Origin: Phyto melanocephala
Taxonomy: Eukaryota > Arthropoda > Insecta > Diptera > Rhinophoridae
Direction of reading: 5' to 3'
Length of the DNA stretch: 64,000 bases
Assembly (NCBI GenBank): GCA_941918925.1
Contig: OW799233.1
Location: forward strand, 43,948,275-44,012,274
Positions 1-11,169 of this stretch are shown piece after piece. Position numbers and translations under genes: made by a program. The first letter of the stretch is position 1. Every line of letters begins with the position of its first letter. The notes under the pieces were generated by a model that worked only from the letters and a program-made list of their open reading frames with translations, was not told where the DNA came from and searched no databases.

Positions 1-1238
1 GTCTAGGATAAGACTGAGAGGTTAGTGTAATATTATGCACAAATAGCCAGAACTGGCTGTCATCAAACTTAGTACTACACTCATTGTTAATGCTATGGAG
101 GACTATATGTTCAAAGACATAAAAGAAAGCTTGACAATCACCAGTCGGCAGTTTGACAGCGTTGAATTAAAAAATCTGTTGATGTAAATAATGTGTTGGT
201 ACTATTAGAGTCGAAAAGGGTGACAAAACACTTAATAGACAATTGACTAGTTTTATGATTTCATAAAATCGATAGTTAGGCCCTTATTTTAAGACCACAT
301 CTCACTTGTTTAATTTCATCTATATTTTCAAACAATAAATCATTTTCAAACAATAAATCTTGGTGCTTGGTGTAATCTTCGTCTTTATTTTTGAAAAAAA
401 TTAGGTTCGATGATGCCACCTGCATGCAAATCGCACTAACCAGTGCTTTTTTTCTCAATGTTTTAGGGTTTGTTTTAGATTGGTCTTACTTCATGTGCGG
501 CAATTTTGTTAATTAACAAATCAGTTAAGCAAGAAATAAACTTTATATCTCAACATAATTTTGCCATAAAACATGACTCAAATTGTTGACAGAATTTTAA
601 AGTAAATTTGGATTATCCATCGTAGTATTTTGCCAGACTATACTCTTAATAAACGGTTAGCTCAATGGGCTTAGAAAAATATCCTACAATGTTTTAATTT
701 TACTAATTCAAATCTCAGTTTGTTCTCATATTTTGTTTAAGAATCCTCCTATACCGATACTGACCTATTTTAGACGAACTCAACTCGAACCACTGTAAAA
801 CCTCATTCATAGAGTTTTGTAAAATTTAGGCGAGTACAAATTTAATTAAACCACTTTTTTTAATCTCGTCGTACAGTTTTGATGCTTATAAATAAAATTC
901 ATTAGAAATTTTTTTTAATCTTAAAGCAAAACAAATTTAATCAAAAATATGTGGACTAAAGAGATTTTAACGCGCTTAGTTCATATCCGTTTTAAATTTT
1001 TTCCTTTCGGGTTCAGATTTTTTTAATGGGTGGGCCTAATATTACGCACAAAATAACGTTATCAAAGTCTCAAGTTATGATGAAATGTTTCAACCTAACC
1101 GCTATAATAGGCATGCCCATAAAAAATCTGAGCTCTTTAAAAACTCTATTGTCCAAATATTTTTTTTTAAACCTCCCCCCTTCTTCCATCCTGTAATATA
1201 AACATACACAAACCTTAATAAAAAGCAACTCCTTACAA
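1..1238. other. A+T-rich intergenic DNA, no gene seen
   Basis: I see no supportable gene. The small open frames are short, lack recognisable motifs and are what very A+T-rich DNA gives by chance. No terminal inverted repeats or long direct repeats were found. Confidence 0.5.
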
Positions 1239-1301
1239 AGGCCCCGGCGAGATTCGAACTCACGATCTCCTGTTTACTTTAACCAACTAAGCCACGGCGC
1301 C
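1239..1301 (-). pseudogene. tRNA-Thr(AGT) pseudogene with 11-bp deletion
   Basis: The ends and T arm match the intact tRNA-Thr copies in this window, but 11 bases are missing between the anticodon arm and the D arm (63 nt instead of 74). The deletion removes one side of the anticodon stem and the variable base next to it. A CT dinucleotide flanks the lost segment, which fits slippage. The 5' flank resembles the flanks of the next three copies, so this is one unit of a tandem array. Confidence 0.85.
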
Positions 1302-1963
1302 CCACGCATCAAGTGATTTTAGGCCACCTTATCAGTTTAATTGTACTAGAGGGTGTGCAAATTTGAGATATCATTATTATTTTAATAAGAAAGAGGTGTT
1401 TTGAGATATCCACAATATTTTTACTTCAGTTTATTAAAAATAGGTACTGGTTAAAAATTATGTCGGCCATGTGACCCCTCCTACTGGATCGGTTGGCACC
1501 CAATCATTAACTAAAATTCTGATTCACGTTTTACAATAAACTGTTGCCAATGATTTATACTTGCTCGATTATGTTGTTTTTAAACTCTTGAACTGTTATG
1601 GGATTATTGCTGTACACTTTCGATTATAAGAAACCCCACAAAAATAGTCTTAAGGTGTCAAATCTCACGATCTTGGTGACCAATTCACTTGTAATCTACA
1701 AGTAAAAATGCGGTTTTTTAACTTTTATTTAAAAAGATACGTTTTTGTTGCTGCTTTAAGCACAAACGTCTAAATTGCAAATAATTTTTCACTTCATGTA
1801 CATATGTATGTACACTTGTAGTACACTATATACATATATATACATGATAGCAACATTCTATTTGAGCAGTAAGTACTCTTTTATATTTGTATTAAAATTT
1901 AATTATTGGTTACAAAGAAAACTTAATAAAAACATAATTTGTTATATAAAATCCTCATTCGAA
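1302..1963. other. A+T-rich spacer between tRNA units
   Basis: No gene. The part next to the tRNA 5' end (about 1305-1345) resembles the same position beside the following copies (a GATTTT..GGCC..CTTATCA pattern), so some of the spacer belongs to a tandemly duplicated unit. Confidence 0.5.
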
Positions 1964-2034
1964 CGGCCCGGCGAGATTCGAACTCACGATCTTCAGCTTC
2001 CTAGAAACGAGCTTTGACCAACTAAGCGATGGCC
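1964..2034 (-). pseudogene. Degenerate tRNA-Thr-derived sequence
   Basis: The T arm and D loop match the window's tRNA-Thr copies. The anticodon arm has the same length but about eight substitutions, so its two strands no longer pair, and the triplet at the anticodon position reads AGG. The acceptor 5' strand is shortened. I read this as a decayed tRNA gene, not a functional tRNA-Pro. Confidence 0.75.
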
Positions 2035-2337
2035 CATGAACTGATTTTTGGCCAACTTATCAATCGAAGTATGCTATAAAATTGCTAAAAATCGAACAAG
2101 AAACAACGAATGTACCCTCTTAAAGGATATATCGTCACCTAGAACGCAAAACGCTTTAACAGTTTACAAACGAAAAAAAAACTTGAATATGTGATTTTCA
2201 ATACAAAACTCCTCAATAAAATTGTTGTTTAAAATGTGATTTTTGTTCAGAAAAGTTGGTTTTTTAGTGATGATATAGATATATTTTAGTGAAACATTCC
2301 AAAAAAACAGCACTATTTTATGGTGTTTTCCCAACAA
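2035..2337. other. Spacer between tRNA units
   Basis: A+T-rich, no gene. It starts with the shared 5'-flank motif (GAACTGATTTTTGGCC) also seen next to the neighbouring units. Confidence 0.5.
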
Positions 2338-2411
2338 AGGCCCCGGCGAGATTCGAACTCACGATCTCCTGTTTACTAGACAGGCGCTTTCACCAACTAA
2401 CCCACGGCGCC
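2338..2411 (-). tRNA. tRNA-Thr(AGT), D arm altered
   Basis: Full 74-nt cloverleaf with anticodon loop CTAGTAA (AGT). Compared with the intact copies it has two substitutions in the D arm: GCTT reads GGTT, and one D-loop/stem base is changed. One D-stem pair is lost, so it may be weakly functional or a recent pseudogene. It is third in the tandem array. Confidence 0.7.
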
Positions 2412-2639
2412 ATATATTCGAACCGATTTTTGACTGCCTCATAAACCCAAATATATTATATAGCTGCTTAAAATCGGAAGAGAAAAACCGTATGTATTTT
2501 TAGATTCAATATACATAACGCACATAAATATGCAGTATATGAAAATTATATGTTTAGTCTTTCCACTACATATTTACATACATACTTACATATGTATGAA
2601 CAAAAACAACACATTTCGGCTATAGTGCTTACTCGACAA

Positions 2640-2713
2640 AGGCCCCGGCGAGATTCGAACTCACGATCTCCTGTTTACTAGACAGGCGCTTTAACCAACT
2701 AAGCCACGGCGCC
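2640..2713 (-). tRNA. tRNA-Thr(AGT)
   Basis: Intact 74-nt cloverleaf: D arm GCTT..AAGC, anticodon stem CCTGT/ACAGG with loop CTAGTAA, T arm GTGAG-TTCGAAT-CTCGC, discriminator T. A and B box sequences are present. In every copy in the window position 4-69 of the acceptor stem is G-G. It decodes ACU. A TTTTT run lies about 35 nt past the 3' end. Confidence 0.93.
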
Positions 2714-2869
2714 CCACATATGAACCGATTTATATTCATCATATCACTTTGACTATATATATCGGATTAGATTTAATAAAGTATAGATTTAATAAGCTAA
2801 AACGCACGATGTTAACAGTAAATAAAACAAAAACTTTTTTGTGAATTATCCAGATATTTTTTATCATTA

Positions 2870-3208
2870 TACATGGATCTAAGACAATTATGTGTGAGAC
2901 AAAATATTGGACAATTGTTCGCCACGGCTTCAGTGGCATTCTTCTATCCGATGATACATATTTTGAATGACAATGTTGATGATTCAATTGTTAAAAGACA
3001 GACGAATTTTCTGCCACGCTATAACGAACAACAGCATTATTTTCCGCAAAACAAACAGGGCGAGCATGCATAGGTGTTTTCACATTAACCACAGACCAGG
3101 TTTGCTGAAATTTGATTACGCTGAAGAAAATTCAAAAATCTTAATGCTGTAACAATAAAATGTCAAATTAAATTGAGCAAAAAACTTCACGTTAAGGTGT
3201 GACTCACA
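2870..3208 (-). mobile_element. rosa-type mariner remnant, left part (interrupted)
   Basis: The sequence matches the decayed mariner at 9421-10138 (shared CCACGGCTTC.GTG and TTCTATCCGATG stretches). It runs towards the element's 5' end on the minus strand. The terminal stretch is split: sequence up to 3208 (ACGTTAAGGTGTGACTCACA) resumes at 6004 with the end containing GTGCATTATGGTTAGA. The coding part is full of stops. Confidence 0.7.
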
Positions 3209-3211
3209 ATT

Positions 3212-3292
3212 CTGTGGCTTGGAGCTAAAATGGCCAATGTCACTTTTTTGCTCTTTTGAGTTAATCATTGCATTAGATTTGTTTTCTTGATC
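3212..3292. mobile_element. TIR MITE, left half
   Basis: It begins with the inverted terminus CTGTGGCTTGGAGCT, and the matching opposite end lies at 5844-6003. The intact copy at 29832-30084 shows the uninterrupted layout. AATT flanks both ends here. This MITE sits inside the mariner remnant and was itself opened by a LINE insertion. Confidence 0.75.
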
Positions 3293-5465
3293 TATTTTTT
3301 TTTTTTTTTTAAGTATTTCCATTTATTCATAGATATTTTTACAAATTTACAATTTGGTGCCCCAGCGCCATAAAGGCTTTATAGGGGCAAAAGGCAACTT
3401 TGTATATTACATTAAAAGTGAAAAAAAATATAAACAAATATACAGTATAATTTTAGAGATATGTAAAGAGAGTAAAAAAAATATTCAGATACGTTAGATT
3501 TCATAATTACATTAGAAGTGTTTCTATATTTTTAAGTAAGTGGTCTTTTATCTGATTTTTAAACGTAGAAATAACATTAATGTTGCGATAATTTACAGGC
3601 AATTTATTATATTCAATAGGCCCAGAAAATGAAATTATTTGCTTGGTCAAATCAAGGCGACATCTTGCAAAACTTAAATTTTGAGCTTGTCTGGTATTTC
3701 TTTGCGTTCGAGCCACATTATTAGAAAATTGTACAGATCGATATTCATTATGTCACTTAGAGTCTTAAACACGTACATCAAAACTTTTTGTTTATACAAG
3801 CCTCGTATTAGCAAAATATTTTTTGCATATCTGTTAAACAAATTTAACGTTGAATATCTCAAAGGTAGATTAAATACAAGTTTTAACGCTTTATTTTGGG
3901 CAGATTGAAATGACTTCAAGGAATTATTTATTCTACAACCATATGAATGTACAAGAGACTGATAAATAAGTAACTTTGTATCGCAGTTAAGCTTATTTCT
4001 AAACTTATATAGTATTCCAATGCCTGGCGAAACTTTAGCTTTTAGTGAAAGTATATGTTCATCCCATAACAAATTTTGATTTAAGACAACTCATAAGTAT
4101 GTTACCATCTCAGATTCATTAATAGCGATTCCATTAACATGTACAAACATCTTCTCATCATTTTTTAGATTGTATGGTTTAAATCTTACAAATTTAGTCT
4201 TGGAGGGATTAATAACAAGTCTGTTGCATTGCAAAAATTCCGTTAGAATAGCCGCATCATATTCAATCTGTGTTTTTAGAACTTGTGAGTATTTATAAGG
4301 ATAAAACAAGCATACATCATCAGCATACATAAATAACTTGCCGTTAAAGCCAATATTTTTCAGATCATTAATAAAAATCTTGAACAGTAAAGGACCAAGC
4401 ACACTTCCTTGCGGAACTCCACAGGTTACTGGTAGCATTGTACTTTTAGACTCACCAACTTGAACGAACTGCTTCCTGTTTGATAAATAACTTCGGAAAA
4501 TGTCCAGAATTTTGTTCGAAACTGCTATAATAGTAAGTTTTTTTATTAAAATATCATGGTTAACCAGATTAAAGGCTTTAGAATAATCAAAGAACACTCC
4601 TGCTACACCACTGCAGCCACCATCAAGCTCTCCACAAATGTAATCAACCACAGTAACAACAGCTTCCTCGGTTCCAGAACCTTTTTTGAATCCGAATTGC
4701 CTTTCGAATTAAATGTTATTTATATATAAGTTTCTCAAAGACCTTGTCCACAATCGATAAAAAAGATATAGGTCGAAAATTTTGTATTTTATTTGATCCA
4801 ACAACTTTAGGTATGGGAATTATCTTATGTATTTTAAGAACATCTGGATATTTTCCTTCTTCAATCATTTTATTAAACACGTCAGTTAATATATTAATAA
4901 TTAAATGTTTCCTTGTTAGTAAAATTTTTGGAGTAACGCTATCATATCCAGGAGACGAATTGCACTTTAGATTGTCTAATATACTTCCAACTTTAGCATT
5001 ATCGACTTTTTTAAAAATAAAAGTTGTTCCCTGGGGTATTAATGTTCGAAATATGTTAATGTCGGCATTATAATTACTTGCATTGATAGATTGCATATTT
5101 TGTACTGCACTAAAAAAGAAATCGTTAAATTCTAAAGCTTTATCTTTTTCCTGACTTAAAACAGTTCCATCTTCAGTTACAATTTTTTTTATACCACGAC
5201 TATTACGGCCTAACTCCTTGTTTAAAAACTGCCACGTTTTCTTAGTATCACCACAAAAGCTCTTTAGTTTATTTATGTAATACTCATTCATTAATTGGTT
5301 GTTACATATTTTAATGACTTTACTTATTCTTTTAAGCCGCTGAGATATTAACTTATTTTTGGTATTTTTCCTTCGAGCTCGAAGTAAAGTTTTCAAATTA
5401 ACAAATCAACAAATTAATGAAAGAAGGTAATCTGTCATCCAAGGAATCAGTTTATTACGTGCACA
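3293..5465 (-). mobile_element. Jockey/CR1-type non-LTR retrotransposon, 5' truncated and broken
   Basis: A T-run at about 3294-3310 (poly-A tail on the minus strand) is preceded by a 3' UTR with a GC-rich hairpin. The reading frame runs from about 5465 down to 3507 in several frames. Residues of the linker (an IPWMTDYL-like stretch near 5440), then RT motifs FFDYSKAFN (near 4590), GVPQGSVLGPLLF (near 4400) and YADDVCLF (near 4320) are visible, then the thumb region. Stops and frameshifts occur near 5410, 4700, 4080 and 3700. The endonuclease half is missing. The product would have been a target-primed reverse transcriptase; this copy cannot make it. Confidence 0.85.
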
Positions 5466-5843
5466 CATTTTCCTTTATTTTATATTAGTTGAGCTTGAGG
5501 TCAAACATTTAAGTTAAAAATATTTGTTTATTAATTTATTTTTCAATTTTCAATATTTCGCCTACCATCGGTTGGCATCATCAGGAATCTTAAATTATAC
5601 AAAAATATATAAACAAAATATAAAACAACAAATCAATATACATTTAACCACTGGATAATTAATTACATAAATCTAGATACACTTACAATGAGTATAATAA
5701 CTAAACGTAATCTATCAACATTTAATATTAAACTAATTACATATTATTTCCCCTTGTTTATAATTTGTCTATAGTTCTGTGCACAGTTATCAATGTCACT
5801 CTTAAAGTTAATTCTCTTCTCTTTTGGTGTATTAATATTTCCT
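5466..5843. other. A+T-rich segment inside the MITE, unclassified
   Basis: It lies between the LINE and the point where the MITE resumes (TTATGGTAAAACAG). A stretch near 5552-5590 (CGCCTACCATCGGTTGGCAT) is reminiscent of the 3' region of Penelope-like elements, but I cannot show this. It was probably inserted together with, or before, the LINE. Confidence 0.4.
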
Positions 5844-6003
5844 ATTATGGTAAAACAGCGAAAGTCATACTTAACCCACAACAGCTTCATAAATAATATG
5901 TTGGCCAATGTCACTATGAAAGCATCTATAAAAGTTAAAGTTCAATTCCAATTTTCTCAAAAGTAAATATTTTGAAATTGGCCCTTTTAGCTCTAAGCCA
6001 CAG
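5844..6003. mobile_element. TIR MITE, right half
   Basis: It continues the MITE interrupted at 3292 and ends with AGCTCTAAGCCACAG, the inverted partner of the 3212 terminus. AATT follows. The interior (GGCCAATGTCACTATGAAAG) matches the copy at 29832-30084 in opposite orientation. Confidence 0.75.
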
Positions 6004-6036
6004 AATTAACACGTGCATTATGGTTAGATCACCCTA

Positions 6037-6945
6037 AAACAATTTGAAAAAAATATATATTTGTGTTTACATTCTTGACACCATACTCATAATAAATATA
6101 TATATAAAAAAATGGTCATTTCGAATATGGCCGCTAGTCTTTACGCTTGGTAAATCTAATGCTACAGGACAGCTCAAAGTAATCATCAGCTTTGATTTGT
6201 TTATAACTTATTGTTAAGGCGGATATGATCTTTTAATTCACTATTTCATTAAGGATTTTTGTAGCTGACTTTAAAAATTATACTCCACACGAATTGAGAA
6301 CTGCACAGCAAAAATGATTGCTAGAAATTGTTTGATTAATTTACTATTTGGTTTCTTTCGATTTTAATATGGATACATATTGTACATTGCACCTACTTAG
6401 AGTTGTTTAAACCGGTTTCCCAATTTGTCGGTTTTCGAATTATTCGATAAACAGGTTTATATGTCTCGAATTATTTGACAATATCGAATAATGTTGATCG
6501 CTTAAATTTATATGTCCTCGTCCATATGAACAACTTTTGATATAATTTTTTTAACTCTTTAGAAATTACTTTCGTCTCCAACACACTTGAAAATAAACAA
6601 ACCTGTTTTTTTTATATACCCTGTAGCTAAATTTTTGACTAGTTACGTTTTGGCACAGTCGTATCAATAGTTGTAACGAGACTGCAGCAAAAGTTAAAGT
6701 GGCTCGAAATAATACTTACGATGAATATGTATTAACACATACATTCATAAAAGAACGAAAATTATGTTTCATATTAAAAACGCCAAGTCTTCTTATCAAA
6801 AATCTCAAAGTAGAAAACTTAAATAAGTTTTAAAGGGTTGTTTTTTACGAGTATGTATTATATTTTGTAGCAAAAAGTATACTTAATTGTACAATCTGGC
6901 ATCATTGTATTTTTCCTGTTGAAAATTGGCAGAAAGTTTTTATAT
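6037..6945. other. Intergenic DNA, no gene seen
   Basis: A+T-rich sequence with no supportable coding region or terminal repeats. Confidence 0.5.
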
Positions 6946-7019
6946 GGCGCCGTGGCTTAGTTGGTTAAAGCGCCTGTCTAGTAAACAGGAGATCGTGAGT
7001 TCGAATCTCGCCGGGGCCT
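6946..7019 (+). tRNA. tRNA-Thr(AGT)
   Basis: Intact 74-nt cloverleaf identical to the 2640 copy: anticodon AGT in loop CTAGTAA, T arm GTGAG-TTCGAAT-CTCGC. A TTTTT run follows about 17 nt after the discriminator and would serve as the Pol III terminator. Flanking DNA is unrelated to the tandem array. Confidence 0.95.
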
Positions 7020-8083
7020 AATGGGCTGTGCACCAATTTTTATTTTATTTGTGTTCATCGAAATTATAAAATTCTCGTGTCGTTGTGTTTGTGATTAAAC
7101 TCCTCCGAAATGGCTCTATAGATTTTCATGAAATTTTGTGTGCTTATCGGGTAGGTCTGAGAATCGGTTAACATATATTTTTCATACTCCTCAACGCCAC
7201 GCCTATTTTTACGCCCTCTCAGGTAGGCTAGACTGCTGAACTAATCTTCTTTAAATTTTCACATAATATTACTAAGACTCTGATATGATTAATAGGATAC
7301 TTTTGCTACCACGCCTACTTTAACGCCCACTTTATTTAAATTATGTACATACATCGATATAGTTTTCAGTATTTGTCTGCAAATTGTACACAATTTTTTA
7401 GTCTAGCCAATGCATTGCAATGCAGAAATAAACGTTTAAAAATCGGTCAACATCCATTTTTCATACTCCTAAATATTTAGGGAGACTAACCCCAAGGGAC
7501 AATTTGTGTCTCACCTAAATAACGTAACGACTTCCATGAAGTTTTAAACTAAAATAGCTCTGCATACCGTGGAACACATATGGTTTACGTTCTTTTTTTT
7601 TAATGTAAAAAATATTTCCTAGAAATAATTTATATGGAAAAACGACGTTTGCGGGGTCAGGTAGTGTTTTTATAAAATTCTTTTCTTTGATAATGTCTGC
7701 TTTTTTTAATTTGTAGTGTTTTTTGTTACGACTAAGGATGCCAATCAGGCCTTGTTTTAAAAAATTACAATTTTTAAGAATTCTTAATTGAGGAAAATAC
7801 AAAAATGTGTAAAAATATTATTTTCATCTCGACAATTCACAATGAACATATAAATTTATGATTTTTCTTTCGGTATAATCTACTTGAACTTATAATAAAT
7901 GTAAATGTTTGGATGTTTGGATTTTTGTTACTCAAGCAAAAATGGGTGAACGGTAATAAATGAGATTTATCACACAGATAGATCACAACCTAGATTAACA
8001 CATCGCCTACCCTTCATCCTAATAACTATGCAGACGAAATCGCGGGCACATGTAAAAATTAAATATATCTGGCGAACTTACAA
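7020..8083. other. Repeat-derived intergenic DNA
   Basis: The stretch 7100-7340 has the CACGCC and ACGCCCAC motifs typical of the DINE-like repeats seen elsewhere in this window. On the minus strand 7515-7802 has an open frame of 95 codons with many Lys and Phe residues. I do not recognise it and leave it uncalled. Confidence 0.4.
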
Positions 8084-8176
8084 GGTGTCCTAACTGTAGT
8101 ATTGTCAAAATTTTTCAAAATCAATAAAAAAAAAAATTTACGAAATTATCACGTTTTAACAATACGATTTAATAGC
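8084..8176. repeat. Degenerate TIR MITE (same family as 29093-29232)
   Basis: The left end GTGTCCTAACTGTAGTATTG and the inverted right end around AACAATACGATTTAA match the ends of the element at 29093-29232 with several mismatches. Confidence 0.45.
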
Positions 8177-8234
8177 ATTTCTTGTCAATTCATTAATCGT
8201 GTTTTTTCATAAAAAATATATTGAAAAAAAAAAA

Positions 8235-9388
8235 AAACAAATAAGAATGTTATATTCGGCCGTGCCGAATTAATAATTAGCTTCACCATCATTTAGATTT
8301 ATATAGTGACCACATCGTTTCTTAGCCTAGATTTTAGATTTATTGTTACACGCCATTTTCTAAATTATTTTCGACGATTTTTGATTTTGAATTTTTTTAA
8401 TTTTTAACTGTATTCTACTAGTCAAGCCCTTTAATTTGACACCCATATTGTTGGGGTTTAAAAAAAATCGCTACGCCATATTGTTTCAGACGCCATCTTA
8501 GATTTTACACTGTCTTTATAGTTTACTACATTTTAATGGTCAATCCCTTTTATATTGTAAAGGTTAAAGGGGAGAAAGTCGTAACTACTATATATGTCTA
8601 ATATATTCGCCATTTAATCTAGGTCGCCATCTTGGACTTTTTCCTTTTCATAGCTAACTATATATTAATACTAAAGCCCTTTCATTAAATCCCCATATTG
8701 GCCCTCTTGGTTACATAGAATTTAAAAAAATATCTATTTTCGTTTGAAAATTTTGGGAAAAACACCGAAACAGTTTTACTTTGTTGCTTATATCTCTTTT
8801 GGTTTCAAACCGATTTATTCGTTTTTTTTAGAAATAATTTCAGAGATTACGTCTTATAATTTGGTACCTTAAACGTGTTCAAAAATTATTTAGAAGTTTA
8901 AAAAATTTTGATATATTTAAAAAAATATATATTTTTCAAATACTTTTTGCATATAACTTTGCCGATTAGTAACCAGTTTGTGCAAAAATGTTCATGAGTA
9001 TCTCCAGAGGCATACCAAATTTACAACTGGCAGCAAATATGTTTAAAAATTATCAAAGGGCCGAAAAATGTTAATATTTTTGGTAAAAATAAGCAAAAAA
9101 AAGACACAGGCAGTAGTGTTTATTTGCTCATGTCTCAGATAGTTATGGGGCCATTATGCTGATTTCCAATACTGATCTACTCTCGAATATTTCTGATATG
9201 TTAATACCTTGAATGGGTCTTGGCAATATTGGGCGATTCAAGAAGTTGATTTCAACATACACATATTCATAAGCTTTCCAAAAATATATACTTTATGGGT
9301 CGGAAATGAAAATTGTAGAAATTTAAAACGGAATGACAAACCTATACATATATACCCTTTTACATTCACTGTGAAGGGTGTATTAAAA
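8235..9388 (-). mobile_element. INE-1/DINE-like Helentron copy
   Basis: On the minus strand it ends in the family hairpin ATTCGGCACGGCCGAAT followed by an ATA..ATTCTTATTTGTTT end (plus-strand 8235-8272). The other end near 9365-9388 carries CACTGTGAAGGGTGTATT. The interior shows the family's ...CAAGCCCTTT.ATTTGA and GCCATCTTGGA blocks. Non-coding and decayed; a Helitron-related, rolling-circle type origin is inferred from the INE-1-like end. Confidence 0.7.
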
Positions 9389-9420
9389 ACAAAACAAATT
9401 TTTTTTTTGTGAAACAAAAA

Positions 9421-10138
9421 ATATCGTCCAAATGCTCTCCACGGCTTCGGTGATGTACTTCTATCCGATGGTCCATATTTTCAATGGCACTCTGACATAA
9501 TTGAGGTTCAATGTAGGTAATGTGCCGAATTATCTCATCCTTTAGGTATCAAATTGTTCTTTGTTTATTGACTTACACTATTTCTTTTAAATATTCCTAA
9601 AGAAAGAAGTCCAACGGTGGCAAATCAGTTGATTGTGGCGGCTATTTAATATCGCTACGACGTGAGATAACACAGCTATTGAACATTTCGCACAAATAAG
9701 CCATTATTTTATTGGCTGTGTGTCACCATCCTTTTGAAACCATATATAGCGCAGGGGCATTTCCTCAATTTCTGGCCACAAGAAGTCAGTTATTATTTCG
9801 TTATAGCAAACCCCATTAACGGTTACTCATTTTCAAAGAAGTGTAGCCCGATTACGTCGTCTGTCCATAAACCGCACCAAATAGCCTTTGTGGATACATC
9901 AGCTTTTCATCAATCACTCGTAGATTCTCATTTGACCAAATGCGACAATTCTGCTTGTTAACGGAGCAACTAAGGTGAAGTGTGCCTCGTCACTGAAGAT
10001 GATTCTCTTTGTAAAGTCACGACAAGAATTTTATTTCAACACCCATTTTCTTAAAAGGCTTAGATGGGCAAACAACTTGACGTTAAGATGTGACTCACAA
10101 TTAAAATCGTGCATTATGGTTGGACCAGCCTTTATAAA
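9421..10138 (-). mobile_element. rosa-type mariner remnant
   Basis: The minus-strand 5' end is at about 10138 (terminus AGGCTGGTCCAACCATAATG, close to the end of the element at 39073). Blocks of transposase sequence are readable in several frames but riddled with stops. It is related to the 2870 and 39073 copies and non-functional. Confidence 0.75.
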
Positions 10139-10170
10139 ATACAAATGGAATGGCGAAGCTACATGTCGTT

Positions 10171-10387
10171 GGTCACAAGTAGAAAGGCCCTAACTCAAAT
10201 AATTGTTATTTACAGGGAAGGTTAAAACGTAGTAGAAACTGTATTATCATAATGTAACTTCTTTGTAAAATCGATTATTATTTTTGATACTTTTATGTTA
10301 AATTTTTGTGGCGTAGGGAAATCTATTGAATAACTGAAAGACTCAATTGCGTAACAAAAACGAGTTAGGGCCTTTCTACTTGTGACC
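10171..10387. mobile_element. MITE with 26-bp perfect TIRs
   Basis: It starts GGTCACAAGTAGAAAGGCCC and ends with the exact inverse complement over 26 bp. Total 217 bp, A+T-rich interior, no coding capacity. It lies next to the end fragment of a DINE-like repeat (10388-10440, CACAGGTGAAGGGTATAAAA). Confidence 0.85.
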
Positions 10388-10560
10388 TTCGATATATATT
10401 TATGCCCTTATCACCACAGGTGAAGGGTATAAAACGAAAAAATGTCACAATAAAATCAAAATGCATATTGCTGCTGTCCCGCAACTCCTCGAACTAATCA
10501 AAATGCTGCAACAAAACTCATGTCGTAATGTTAAGAAAAACATCAGCTTTTTTATTATCA

Positions 10561-10804
10561 CTTTAAAGGTATTTGTTTGTTTGTTTTTCTTTGAAACGAT
10601 TTCAATAGTTTTGTATATTCAGTTTTAACTTTGTTTTCTAGTTCTATAATCTTCTCATAGCGTGTTTGAGTATATTTAAATTTAAATTGTAGTTGATCGA
10701 TCTCTAACTGACAATTTGATCGACATTAACTGCTGCTGCTTTGCTGCTGTTTTGGCAAATTGCAACAGACACTGGAACACTAAAACACACATTGTTTGCC
10801 GCCA
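10561..10804 (-). pseudogene. Coiled-coil-like coding fragment with a frameshift
   Basis: From an ATG at 10804 a frame of about 30 codons opens (MAANNVCFSVPVSV...). After a +1 shift near 10715 a heptad-rich stretch follows (EIDQLQFKFKYTQTRYEKII, then a Lys/Glu-rich tail), ending near 10561. A GT site follows and a polypyrimidine-AG with a CTTAAC branch-like motif lies about 60 nt further on, so it could be an exon. I do not recognise the protein. It may be a decayed gene fragment or chance. Confidence 0.25.
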
Positions 10805-11095
10805 TTACAAACCAATTTGCCTCTGATAATTTATTAAACTTAATCTATAGCAAAATACCAGTTTTCTTAAAAAAAAAACTGAAACAAAATGATTGAGCAG
10901 TAGTTAAATAGAAAAAATCTAACAGTCAATTACAAGTGACAGCCTAATTGAGGATCTAATAAAATTGTATGAACGAATAAATAACGTTAAAAGTAATTGT
11001 ATTCATAATACTAAAAATTAACTCAAATTAAATGCACACATTAAAAATAAATAATATTTTATTTGTAAAACAAGTAAAAGAAATTGCACACTGAT
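10805..11095. other. Intergenic DNA, nothing recognised
   Basis: A+T-rich DNA without a supportable feature. Confidence 0.5.
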
Positions 11096-11169
11096 AGGCC
11101 CCGGCGAGATTCGAACTCACGATCTCCTGTTTACTAGACAGGCGCTTTAACCAACTAAGCCACGGCGCC
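11096..11169 (-). tRNA. tRNA-Thr(AGT)
   Basis: Intact 74-nt copy, identical in the cloverleaf to the 2640 and 6946 copies. A TTTT run lies about 17 nt beyond the 3' end on the minus strand. The flanks differ from the other copies. Confidence 0.95.

Noticed and set aside
1964..2034. Functional tRNA-Pro(AGG)
   Set aside because: The anticodon stem cannot pair; the body is tRNA-Thr derived.
7515..7802. 95-codon minus-strand open frame
   Set aside because: No motif, no start or splice evidence, A+T-rich context; not supportable as a gene.
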